Shown piece after piece: positions 7,700 through 15,729 of a DNA stretch of 52,581 nt. A model generated the notes under the pieces. It was not told where the DNA came from and did not search any database. It saw only the letters and a program-made list of their open reading frames with translations. The position numbers were made by a program, and so were the translations under genes. The DNA lies in NCBI GenBank assembly GCA_964420985.1, contig CAYQUT010000018.1, positions 1 through 52,581 on the forward strand. The letters run 5' to 3'. Position 1 is the first letter of the stretch. Each line of letters begins with the position of its first letter. Origin of the DNA: CAMCTV01 sp964420985 (GTDB lineage: Bacteria > Bacteroidota > Bacteroidia > Flavobacteriales_D > Sanyastnellaceae).

Positions 7700-9019
7700 T
7701 TACTTCTTCACCATCCACTGCACGTGGGTGCTTTTTTCATTACCAACTAAAACTACAGTGTACATTCCTGTTGAAAGTGCTTCCGCATTCAAGGTAAACT
7801 GTTGTTGTCCTTGGGCCAATTGCTCTGATAAAATCAATTGTCCTTGCGCATTGAATACTCGAATGGATTGGTTGCTTCCTTTCCAATTGATGACCGTGAA
7901 ATCCTCTGTTGGATTGGGCATCAAACGCACATCACTGTTTTCCATTTCGTTAACTGAGTTTCCGCAACCTTCACAACTTCCCCAACAAACAGTATTCAAT
8001 ACAATATTGTCGGTCACGTCAATCAGACGGTTGGTGAATCCATTCTCTGTAAACGTACAAGCTGCATCAGGAGTGAACTCCTCTTGTCCTGTCCAGTTGT
8101 CGTAAGAGAATTTATATTGGTGGCTTCCTGACGCCAATGGTATGGTAATGCTCCAAATATTGTCACCATCTGGGTCAGAAAGTGCAGCGCAATTCCCACA
8201 CCAATTATTGAAACCGCCATTGATTTCAGGAGCAACGAATGAGAAACCAACTTGAGACATGTCCAAATTGAACGTCACATTGTAAGGGCCTGAACTTTGT
8301 CCGCAGGCATCACAACTGCTCCAACAAACGGTATCAATGGTAACATCGGTATTGGCGCTGATGATGCGATTGGTGAAAGCTCCATCCGTGAAAGTACAAC
8401 TAGATCCCGCCACCAATGTTTCTTGACCCGTCCAATTGTCATAGGAGAATTTGTATTGATAATCACCAGCAGGCAAAGTAATGGTGGTGGTCCAAACGTT
8501 GTCACCATCCGCATCTGTCATGGGATTGCAACTGCCGCACCAACCGTTGAATGTTCCATTTACTTCAGGTGTGGTGAAACCTGTTTGTCCATTCATATCC
8601 AATTGGAAAGTAATGTCTACAATATTGGGTGCACTTCCGCAATCGCTGCAGGCTCCCCAGCAAACTACTGGTAAATTGGCATCTGCAGATACAACCAATG
8701 TGCGGTTCGTGAAACCAAAATTGGTCACTGTGCAAGCAGATCCAGCCAACAATGTTTCTTGAGTTCCCCAGTTGTCCGCAGAAAATTTGTATTCATACGT
8801 TCCTGCCGCCAAGGGTATGGTCAATGTCCAAATTCCATCTCCCTCAGGATCTGTCATGGGAGCGCATGAGCCGCACCAGTTGTTAAAGGAGCCATTCACT
8901 TCAGGTGTGGTGAATCCGGATTGTTGATTCATGTCAACATTGAATGTGACATTGTATTCCTGTGACCAGGCAGAAAGGGACAAAAGGGCCATGCCCAATA
9001 TGGTAAGTGTTTTCTTCAT
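7700..9019 (-). CDS. Secreted three-module carbohydrate-binding-like protein, T9SS cargo (439 aa)
   Basis: The smallest of the three module proteins. After a signal peptide of 19 residues come three cysteine-rich CBM48-like modules (about 20-130, 131-240, 241-350), each with VTFNVDM or similar, NGSFNNWCGxC, the TDxxGDxIW loop and a closing VCWGxCxxC. A type A sorting domain begins at VRLMPNPTEDF. All three modules are of the first type, so neither the second module type nor the NYNP repeat is present here. No enzyme domain is visible. It is probably a surface or released glucan-binding protein. It is transcribed divergently from the eight-gene operon starting at 9114, from a promoter that carries the shared TTGT-N7-ACAA palindrome. 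Confidence 0.87.
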   Translation of the reverse strand: MKKTLTILGMALLSLSAWSQEYNVTFNVDMNQQSGFTTPEVNGSFNNWCGSCAPMTDPEGDGIWTLTIPLAAGTYEYKFSADNWGTQETLLAGSACTVTNFGFTNRTLVVSADANLPVVCWGACSDCGSAPNIVDITFQLDMNGQTGFTTPEVNGTFNGWCGSCNPMTDADGDNVWTTTITLPAGDYQYKFSYDNWTGQETLVAGSSCTFTDGAFTNRIISANTDVTIDTVCWSSCDACGQSSGPYNVTFNLDMSQVGFSFVAPEINGGFNNWCGNCAALSDPDGDNIWSITIPLASGSHQYKFSYDNWTGQEEFTPDAACTFTENGFTNRLIDVTDNIVLNTVCWGSCEGCGNSVNEMENSDVRLMPNPTEDFTVINWKGSNQSIRVFNAQGQLILSEQLAQGQQQFTLNAEALSTGMYTVVLVGNEKSTHVQWMVKK

Positions 9020-9040
9020 AAAAGCAACTTTTGTTTTATG

Positions 9041-9075
9041 CTAATTTAGAGTAATTGTCACTTTTACAAAAAGTA
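9041..9075. promoter_or_regulatory. Promoter of the 439-aa gene with palindromic operator in the divergent intergenic region
   Basis: On the minus strand: TTTTTG at 9072-9067, an 18-base spacer, and TAAATTAG at 9048-9041. The palindrome ATTGT-N7-ACAAAAAGTA occupies 9054-9075 on the plus strand and so covers the -33 box and part of the spacer. The divergent GH operon starts at 9114, so this site is placed to control both sides. No strong plus-strand -7 box could be fixed between 9076 and 9113. Confidence 0.72.
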
Positions 9076-9113
9076 TTTTTTAAGTTTTCGAAAATTATTT
9101 GTTTATTAGCGAA

Positions 9114-10472
9114 ATGCCATCGTTCAAATCTTTGTCTTTTTTAATTTTCTTCGCCGTTCACCTGATACAATTTGAGGTCTCGGCACAGCCTGCACATGTA
9201 GAAGTGAAGACCAATGCAGAGGGTCAATATAGGTTGCATGTCAATGGTCAGCCGTTCTATGTGAAGGGAGCAGGTGGTACCACCCATTGGGAAGAGGTTG
9301 TGGCTGCAGGTGGCAATGCGGTTAGGACATGGAGCACGGACAATGCCAAGGAATATCTAGATAAGGCACAATCATTGGGACTAAAAGTGATGATGGGAAT
9401 GTGGATGCAGCACGAACGCCATGGTTTTGATTACGACAATGAAGCCAAAGTGAAGGCCCAATTGGAGTCGTTCAGACGTGTTGTATTAGAAATCAAAGAT
9501 CATCCAGCCCTGTTGCTTTGGGGCGTGGGAAATGAGGTAGACTTATTTTACAAAAACACAAAAGTTTGGAAGGCGGTTGAAGATGTGGCCAAGATGATCC
9601 ATGAATTGGATCCACATCATCCCACCTCTACAGTTACAGCAGGTTTGGATCCAGAGGAAGTAAAATTAATCATGCGGGATGCCCCATCAATAGATATTTA
9701 TTGCATCAATACCTATGGTGATTTGGCTGGAGTGAGAAAAAACCTCAAGAATTTTGGATGGACCGGCCCATACCTTATCACTGAATGGGGACCTAACGGC
9801 CATTGGGAAGTTGAAAAAACATTTTGGAATGCCCCCTTGGAGCAGACCAGTGAGGAGAAAAGGCAATCTTATGAGAGTCGTTATAAAAATGAAATTCTTG
9901 GTGATCCCCAACAATGCATGGGTTCATTTGTTTTTTTGTGGGGACAAAAGCAGGAAACCACCAGTACCTGGTACGGTTTGTTCTCAATAGATGGCCGGAA
10001 GTCACCCGCTGTTGATGTTTTGCATGAACAATGGTCGGGAAAGAAGCCGGACAATCAAGCACCTATTCTTAAATCGCTCAGGCTTCAAGACCAATCCTCT
10101 ACTCCATACGCCACTATTTATGCTGGGGATAAAGGGGAAGTTTTTTTGGATTGGATAGATCCAGACAATGACAATTGCCAAGTCATTTGGCGCTGGGTAC
10201 CGGAGAGCCAAGACATCAAGTCAGGGGGCGATGCAGAAACCGCTCCTTTGGCAGTGACGGGTGTTTGGAAAGCACGTAAAAATTTCAAGGCCAGCTACAG
10301 AGCCCCGATGACGGTGGGGGCATACAGAATTTTTGTTGAAGTGTGGGACAGTCACCATCATTATGCTTATGCCAATCTACCTGTTTTGGTGAGAGAGAGA
10401 ACCCCTGATATGAAACCTGCACGTTGGATGGATGTAAAACAATACTCAGATGACAACTGGAAAAATGATTAA
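9114..10472 (+). CDS. Secreted clan GH-A glycoside hydrolase (GH2/GH5-like TIM barrel)
   Basis: A 452-residue enzyme starting at the ATG at 9114, which gives a clean signal peptide ending near VSAQ. A TTG 15 bases upstream is less likely. A (beta/alpha)8 barrel covers about 35-310. WGVGNEVD carries the acid/base glutamate after asparagine, and LITEWGPNGHW carries the nucleophile, the strand-4 and strand-7 pattern of clan GH-A retaining enzymes. The last 120 residues form an Ig- or FN3-like domain. The exact family is not certain (GH2-type barrel, GH5 or a beta-1,3-glucanase family are possible). It is the first gene of an eight-gene operon, has no sorting domain or lipobox, and would therefore be periplasmic, cutting imported oligosaccharides. 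Confidence 0.8.
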   Translation: MPSFKSLSFLIFFAVHLIQFEVSAQPAHVEVKTNAEGQYRLHVNGQPFYVKGAGGTTHWEEVVAAGGNAVRTWSTDNAKEYLDKAQSLGLKVMMGMWMQHERHGFDYDNEAKVKAQLESFRRVVLEIKDHPALLLWGVGNEVDLFYKNTKVWKAVEDVAKMIHELDPHHPTSTVTAGLDPEEVKLIMRDAPSIDIYCINTYGDLAGVRKNLKNFGWTGPYLITEWGPNGHWEVEKTFWNAPLEQTSEEKRQSYESRYKNEILGDPQQCMGSFVFLWGQKQETTSTWYGLFSIDGRKSPAVDVLHEQWSGKKPDNQAPILKSLRLQDQSSTPYATIYAGDKGEVFLDWIDPDNDNCQVIWRWVPESQDIKSGGDAETAPLAVTGVWKARKNFKASYRAPMTVGAYRIFVEVWDSHHHYAYANLPVLVRERTPDMKPARWMDVKQYSDDNWKND

Positions 10473-10476
10473 TGCC

Positions 10477-12402
10477 ATGAGGACTTTGTTGCTGCTTTTC
10501 TGGTTGGGTTTGTATTGGAATACAACCACTGCTCAATTGGATTCTTTAGGCAATGAAAGAGGACTTATGCCCAAGAAAGAACAGAAGGCATTCAAAGGTC
10601 TTCAAGTAAATGGTTTCTATAGATTTTTTGCAACATACACCCGTTACCCGCAACCTTATCCCCTCAGCAGTGCAGTGGGCAATGTTACTCTTCCCGCCAA
10701 TTTCTTTATCGGGGACGATGCGCAATTGCCCAATTTGCTACTGAATGTTTCTGGCAATCTGCGCGATGGATCTTCTTGGGGATTGGATGTCAGAATGTTT
10801 CAATTTCTCAATGGCAGCCAAGCGCCCTTTTATGGAAGGCAAGTGGCTGATTCACTGCGCCCTGATATTCAAAATCCGTTGGGCGGTTTGCAGCTCGGTG
10901 GAAATTTGGGAACCATGTTGGGTATGACGATGTATGGTAGTTTTAAAACCAAGTGGGGTAGTTGGAATACCAGAATCGGTGGTATCCAATGGGTAGCGAT
11001 TTCTGATTTGACCATGTCCTCTTTTCGCGGCTACAACCGCTTCATGTTGTTTGAAAGAAATCCATGGGATCCCATTGGAAAGGATATCGTCCATAGATAT
11101 GATCAATACTTTCAGCAAGGTTCTATCGATCAAGACAACCGATGGGGAAATAGAGCCTTTCAAGGTGTTGTGATTGATGGTCAATTGCCCAAAGGATTTC
11201 AAACGATGATCATGGTGGGAAAAACAGAGATGAACGGTGGCTTCGCACGCACGCCCAATTTTTCCTATGGGGGCAAATTAAAAAGGGATTTCTCTTGGGG
11301 ATTTTTAGCAGTTAATACCATCAACGCTGTCAACTATACGGATAGCCTAGCACAAACAACCTTTGGAAATAATGTCATCACACAAGAATTCTTGTGGAAA
11401 AAGAATGGACATGTTTTAAAGGGTGAATGGGGTGCCGGAAGATATTATTCTCCCAGACACGATAGAGGTTTCGGCGAGTTGGCTCAATTCAAATACTCCA
11501 CCCCTCAATGGTTAAAGGGTTTGTCTTTTGAGGCAACTTATTACAGAGTTAGTCCTAAAGTGGTGAACAATGCTGCGTTGTATTGGAATACAGCAACGGT
11601 TGAATACAGTGTCAATGATATTCCAGCAGGAAGCATCGGGAGTTCCGGTGTTTTGCAGCCCATTGGATCATCCCTTACGCGCTTGGGTCAGTTTACCAAT
11701 AACCGTCAGGGTGCCAATTTGAACTTCCAATATGAAATTCCACATTGGCGTTTTTCTGGTGGCGTGGGAGCTTCCAAGGAGTTGGAAAGAACGAGTAACC
11801 TATTAACGGTTGGACATCCTGTCAATCAATTGGTACGTTCTCGTTTGTGGCGTTGGAACTTCCCAGCCAACATTGGTCCATATAATCGTTATTCAGACAT
11901 TTATCGGGATACCTATCAAAGCGTTACTTTGTCCAATGATTCTTCTGGTGTTGTTATCTATGACAAGTACTTTAACAATGCAGAGTTGCAGACCAAATTC
12001 AGTCATTACCTCTTTGAAAGAGAATTCTATGCGTTTGCGCTCATGCAGGTGGGAACCATTTCTAAATCATTCTCTCCCATCCCAGTCATGAATGAGGATG
12101 CATACATCCGTCAATACAGCACAGAAGTAGAGTGTTATTGGAGGCTGAATGGACGAATGCTCTTGAATGTTTATGCAGGATATGAGCGCACTTTGGGCAA
12201 TTACAATACAGATATCAACGAAGAAACACGTCGTCCAATGAATCAATTCGGAAAAAGCTTCGGACTGGGAACAGATGTTGATTTGGGACGCAATGCGAGG
12301 CTGTACATACGCAGACGTTGGTTCTATTTTGAAGACACCAGTTTTCCGTTGGATGATCTTCAAGGAAATGAGTGGCAGGTTGAATTAAAAGCATTTTTCT
12401 AA
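10477..12402 (+). CDS. Outer-membrane beta-barrel protein without plug domain (641 aa)
   Basis: The ATG at 10477 gives a good signal peptide (MRTLLLLFWLGLYWNTTTA). A frame-matched ATG at 10465 is also possible. The mature protein is rich in alternating aromatic and polar strands and glycines, and ends in phenylalanine (ELKAFF), the mark of an outer-membrane barrel assembled by BAM. There is no CarboxypepD_reg or TonB plug domain and the length is well below SusC (about 1000 residues). Recurrent strand pairs such as SSWGLDVRMFQF and RLYIRRRWFYF support a barrel. It lies 4 bases after the GH-A gene and 1 base before a second barrel gene. In context it may be a porin for glucan oligosaccharides. 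Family unknown to me. Confidence 0.75.
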   Translation: MRTLLLLFWLGLYWNTTTAQLDSLGNERGLMPKKEQKAFKGLQVNGFYRFFATYTRYPQPYPLSSAVGNVTLPANFFIGDDAQLPNLLLNVSGNLRDGSSWGLDVRMFQFLNGSQAPFYGRQVADSLRPDIQNPLGGLQLGGNLGTMLGMTMYGSFKTKWGSWNTRIGGIQWVAISDLTMSSFRGYNRFMLFERNPWDPIGKDIVHRYDQYFQQGSIDQDNRWGNRAFQGVVIDGQLPKGFQTMIMVGKTEMNGGFARTPNFSYGGKLKRDFSWGFLAVNTINAVNYTDSLAQTTFGNNVITQEFLWKKNGHVLKGEWGAGRYYSPRHDRGFGELAQFKYSTPQWLKGLSFEATYYRVSPKVVNNAALYWNTATVEYSVNDIPAGSIGSSGVLQPIGSSLTRLGQFTNNRQGANLNFQYEIPHWRFSGGVGASKELERTSNLLTVGHPVNQLVRSRLWRWNFPANIGPYNRYSDIYRDTYQSVTLSNDSSGVVIYDKYFNNAELQTKFSHYLFEREFYAFALMQVGTISKSFSPIPVMNEDAYIRQYSTEVECYWRLNGRMLLNVYAGYERTLGNYNTDINEETRRPMNQFGKSFGLGTDVDLGRNARLYIRRRWFYFEDTSFPLDDLQGNEWQVELKAFF

Positions 12403-12403
12403 T

Positions 12404-14119
12404 ATGAGACAATTAATCATCATCATTATTTGCTGTGCAAGTTTCTCCCAAATTTGGGCACAGCCAAGCACTCCCAAAAAGGTAACCTTTTATGGAGCTG
12501 CACGCGCACAATTCTATAGTGATACGTATTCGCCTTATCAAACGGATACGGTTACTGCAACCAAATTGAACAACGGAAATGTGTTGGCCGACTTGGGTAT
12601 GAAGGTTCAAGCCAACAAGCAGATGGAAATTTTAGCTCAGGTTCGTATTCGCAACGATTACGGTGGTTTTTGGGGTTCAGGTGTCAGCTTCGATGTTCGT
12701 CAGTTATATGTTCGAGGTTTGGTAGGCAATCGGGTGAGATATCATTTGGGTGATTTCAACTATAAAATGTCCCCATATACGCTATGGAATAACGACCAAG
12801 AGTTGTTAACATTTGCTACTACAGGTTTACAGCAACAATGGGGTATATTGAACTATGATCATTTTTATAATAATGATCATTCTTGGCGTCAGCAAGGGGC
12901 AGCCGCCGATGTGGCTTTTTTATTTTCGAAGGGAATTGAGTCGTTGTCTTTAAAGACCATGACCTCTCGCATCCGGTCTACGGATTTTGCCAATACTCCT
13001 GATCGTCTGTTTTCTGGTTTGACTGCTGATTTTGTCATCAATAAAAAATGGTCTGCTGATGTTTTGTACACCAATACATATGATCTGAAGGGCACTTCTA
13101 ACAACACGACGCTACTGCGTATCCCGGTGGTTACCTCTTCTATCCAATACCAAAATGTATGGGGCCAATCCAAAGTTATGGTTAAAGCTGAAAAAGGTTG
13201 GTCACACCAGTATTATGACAATCCAGGTAGTTTGTCGCACAAGCGAGGTCAATTTGTTCATGCCAATGGAATTTGGAAAATGGAAGACAAGGGCCTGTCT
13301 TTGGATGCCTCTTGGAATCGTGTTGATGCCAATTTTAGAAGCCCTGGCGCCCAGAGCAAACGTATCAATTTCGGTGGTTTGCCTTCCGCATTTGAGAGAA
13401 CAGGTAACGAGCAAACTTTACGTGCCATCAATGGTTTAGATCTCATGCGAGAAAGCAGTTTGTACAACATGCAATTGCAAACCTCTTTGATGGACTATCG
13501 CATGGAATATGATAACATCACTCCCTACGGTGTGGCAACACCCAATAGACAAGGGGTTGATGTTGTTTTGAATTACAACAGGAAAGCGAGTCCATTGGAC
13601 GCCTCCATTCAATATTATCAGGGACAAGAAACCCGAGGTGAGGGAACGGCTGTAGCAAGGAAGTTTCAACGTCAATTGATAAAATTGTCTTACACTTCCA
13701 AGCATATTGAAGATTCTGAAGAAGGTTTTGTGGTAGCGCAAGTACAATACCGAAACGACAATACGCGTCGTTCTTTACCTGAGGTTCTTCCACAAATAGA
13801 TTGGAACAATCAAGTGTTGGCGGCATCTTTTGATGTTCATTGGAACAAAAGATGGGTGACCAATTTAGGTTGGCAGAGTGTTCAATTTAATGGAAGTGAA
13901 GTGCAGGCTATCAAAGATTTTAATGGAGAGATTGTCAATTTTAAACCCTACGTTCAAGATGGAAGTGAGCAGTTATTGAATGTGGGAATGACCTACCATT
14001 TTTCGAAACAATCTTTTTTGAGTGCGCAGTTGAATGGTTTTCATCGACAAGATGAAATACTTTCTGTCACCGATTACCGTTGGAAGCAGTGGACTTTGTT
14101 GTACGTAATGAATTTTTAA
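12404..14119 (+). CDS. Outer-membrane beta-barrel protein without plug domain (571 aa)
   Basis: A signal peptide of about 20 residues (ending IWAQ) is followed by strand-rich sequence with many Y, W, N and Q residues, ending in LLYVMNF with a C-terminal phenylalanine. The pattern is that of an outer-membrane barrel. No TonB box, plug domain or enzyme motif is visible. It is not a close copy of the preceding barrel, so the operon encodes two different barrels, perhaps two pores or a pore and a partner. It begins one complete base after the previous stop and is followed after 3 bases by a lipoprotein gene. Transport of glucan fragments is inferred from context only. Confidence 0.72.
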   Translation: MRQLIIIIICCASFSQIWAQPSTPKKVTFYGAARAQFYSDTYSPYQTDTVTATKLNNGNVLADLGMKVQANKQMEILAQVRIRNDYGGFWGSGVSFDVRQLYVRGLVGNRVRYHLGDFNYKMSPYTLWNNDQELLTFATTGLQQQWGILNYDHFYNNDHSWRQQGAAADVAFLFSKGIESLSLKTMTSRIRSTDFANTPDRLFSGLTADFVINKKWSADVLYTNTYDLKGTSNNTTLLRIPVVTSSIQYQNVWGQSKVMVKAEKGWSHQYYDNPGSLSHKRGQFVHANGIWKMEDKGLSLDASWNRVDANFRSPGAQSKRINFGGLPSAFERTGNEQTLRAINGLDLMRESSLYNMQLQTSLMDYRMEYDNITPYGVATPNRQGVDVVLNYNRKASPLDASIQYYQGQETRGEGTAVARKFQRQLIKLSYTSKHIEDSEEGFVVAQVQYRNDNTRRSLPEVLPQIDWNNQVLAASFDVHWNKRWVTNLGWQSVQFNGSEVQAIKDFNGEIVNFKPYVQDGSEQLLNVGMTYHFSKQSFLSAQLNGFHRQDEILSVTDYRWKQWTLLYVMNF

Positions 14120-14122
14120 GCC

Positions 14123-15109
14123 ATGAAAAAACTTTGGATAGTATTGTTGTGTTTCCCATTTTGGAATGCCTGTAAAGTGGACCCCGATTTTGATGGTCCT
14201 GATTTGAATGATTTGTATGGTCCGTTTGCTTTGACCGAGGGATTGTCCTCATCACGCGACTCAGTGGATTTTTCCATTGGAGAGAGTGTATTATTCACTG
14301 CTGGATTTTCCAAGCGCGTGGACTGGACAGTGGGCATCAAAGGCCTGACTTCAGGTGCCCACAAGGTGCAAAAGGAGTTTGGTTCAACGGTTGCCTTTGA
14401 TTGGAAAGGTGAAACGACCTTCTTCCCCATGTTCCGTTCGGAATGGTGTGCTGTGGAATTGACCGTCGAGAATCAACCAGATACACTGAGGGATACCGTT
14501 TATATCGTTGCACCAAAGGTCAACAATGGTTTTTTATTGTCCGATTTTGAAATGGGTTTGAATCCATCTTGGCAAAGTTTTGTTCAATCAGGTCAAAACA
14601 TGAATTTTGGATTATTGAACACGGGGAGTATCCCGCAAGGACAAAGAGCCTACAGCATGGGAGGTACAGTTACTTGGGATTGGTTGATAGGCTTGATTGA
14701 TATTCCCGCGTCGGCATATGGGTTGAACTATTACCCACTGTCATCCAATGCCAACAATGTTTATTTCAATATGTTGATCAATAAGCCAGCGGATTATGAC
14801 AATGGTATTCTTTTGCTCCGATTCATGGAAGATGACAATGAGGATGGTAGTTTCACTGCGGGTTCGGAGGATATGTATGCCATTGAAATCAAAGGCGGTC
14901 CCGATGGGTGGCGTTTGGTTTCATTAAAATACAATGATATCAAATCATTGGTCAACGGGGTGGAAAGTGCACCGGATGGCAATGGCATTCATGAGCCCAA
15001 TAAATTGTTCCAAGTTTCCATGTTGTTTTTGGCCAATCCTGCCAGCGGTTATTCTGAAACGGCCATTGATTACGTCATATTTACCGAAGGTAGTCCCCTT
15101 GCGCCATGA
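14123..15109 (+). CDS. Lipoprotein with lectin-like C-terminal domain (328 aa)
   Basis: The leader ends in a lipobox with cysteine at residue 17 (FWNAC), so the protein is lipidated. Residues 18-125 look like a beta-sandwich of the Ig or E-set kind. Residues 130-328 begin LLSDFEMGLNPSW and continue with strands resembling CBM11-type jelly rolls, including the acidic loop FMEDDNEDGSFTAGSEDMY that may bind calcium. It resembles surface glycan-binding proteins of polysaccharide loci by architecture, not by recognised sequence family. Its stop overlaps the ATG of the next lipoprotein gene. It is the best candidate here for the position normally taken by SusD or an SGBP. Confidence 0.68.
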   Translation: MKKLWIVLLCFPFWNACKVDPDFDGPDLNDLYGPFALTEGLSSSRDSVDFSIGESVLFTAGFSKRVDWTVGIKGLTSGAHKVQKEFGSTVAFDWKGETTFFPMFRSEWCAVELTVENQPDTLRDTVYIVAPKVNNGFLLSDFEMGLNPSWQSFVQSGQNMNFGLLNTGSIPQGQRAYSMGGTVTWDWLIGLIDIPASAYGLNYYPLSSNANNVYFNMLINKPADYDNGILLLRFMEDDNEDGSFTAGSEDMYAIEIKGGPDGWRLVSLKYNDIKSLVNGVESAPDGNGIHEPNKLFQVSMLFLANPASGYSETAIDYVIFTEGSPLAP

Positions 15110-15729
15110 GAATTTTATCCTCTTTTATTTTGAGTTTGGTTTGTGCTTCTTGCGTTCAGATGAAGCCCATGTCCTTGTATGATGAAATGCTTCCGGACGA
15201 TCAATCCACGTTTGAAGGGTTTTATGCTACTGAGGTATGGAGTGAACAGATGAATGGTGACGTTTGGTTTACCCAAAGTCCGCAATGCATAACGGTGAAA
15301 AACGACGAGGTGGCGTCCAATCATTTTTTACATCTCCAATGGAACAAACAAGCGGCAGATTGTCCTTGGATGGGATTGGGTATTGGTTGGGACAATTGGT
15401 CTGGTAAGGATCTTTCGGGATTAGAGAATCAAGCAGCCTTACAGATAGAGGTGAAAAGCTTCTCTGGTGACTTGAAAGCAGGACTGCCCGGAGCTATTGG
15501 ATTGGAGGATTTTTCGGGCAATCAATCTTGGGTGGGTTTGTATCCACAATTTGTAAAAGGATCCATTATCGATGCGGAATGGCGAAAAATGATTATCCCA
15601 TTGAACATGATTCTAAAACAAAATCCAGGGTTGGATATTTCATCCATTAAGCAGATGATCTTTACATTGGAATCAGAAGGAAATATAGGTATTGATAATA
15701 TCAAGTGGATTAGGTATGAACAACAATAA
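15106..15729 (+). CDS. Lipoprotein with CBM11-like jelly-roll (207 aa)
   Basis: A short leader with lipobox CASC (lipidated cysteine at residue 16) is followed by one beta-sandwich domain. The start FEGFYATEVWSEQ, the central WMGLGIGWDNWSGKDLSG and the end IKQMIFTLESEGNIGIDNIKW follow the pattern of CBM11-like or galactose-binding-like folds, where the last strand carries an I-D-N-I motif. It probably binds glucan at the outer membrane together with the preceding lipoprotein. The ATG overlaps the upstream stop (ATGA, 15106-15109), and the GH3 gene starts 14 bases before its end, so expression of the three is tightly linked. Confidence 0.7.
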   Translation: MRILSSFILSLVCASCVQMKPMSLYDEMLPDDQSTFEGFYATEVWSEQMNGDVWFTQSPQCITVKNDEVASNHFLHLQWNKQAADCPWMGLGIGWDNWSGKDLSGLENQAALQIEVKSFSGDLKAGLPGAIGLEDFSGNQSWVGLYPQFVKGSIIDAEWRKMIIPLNMILKQNPGLDISSIKQMIFTLESEGNIGIDNIKWIRYEQQ

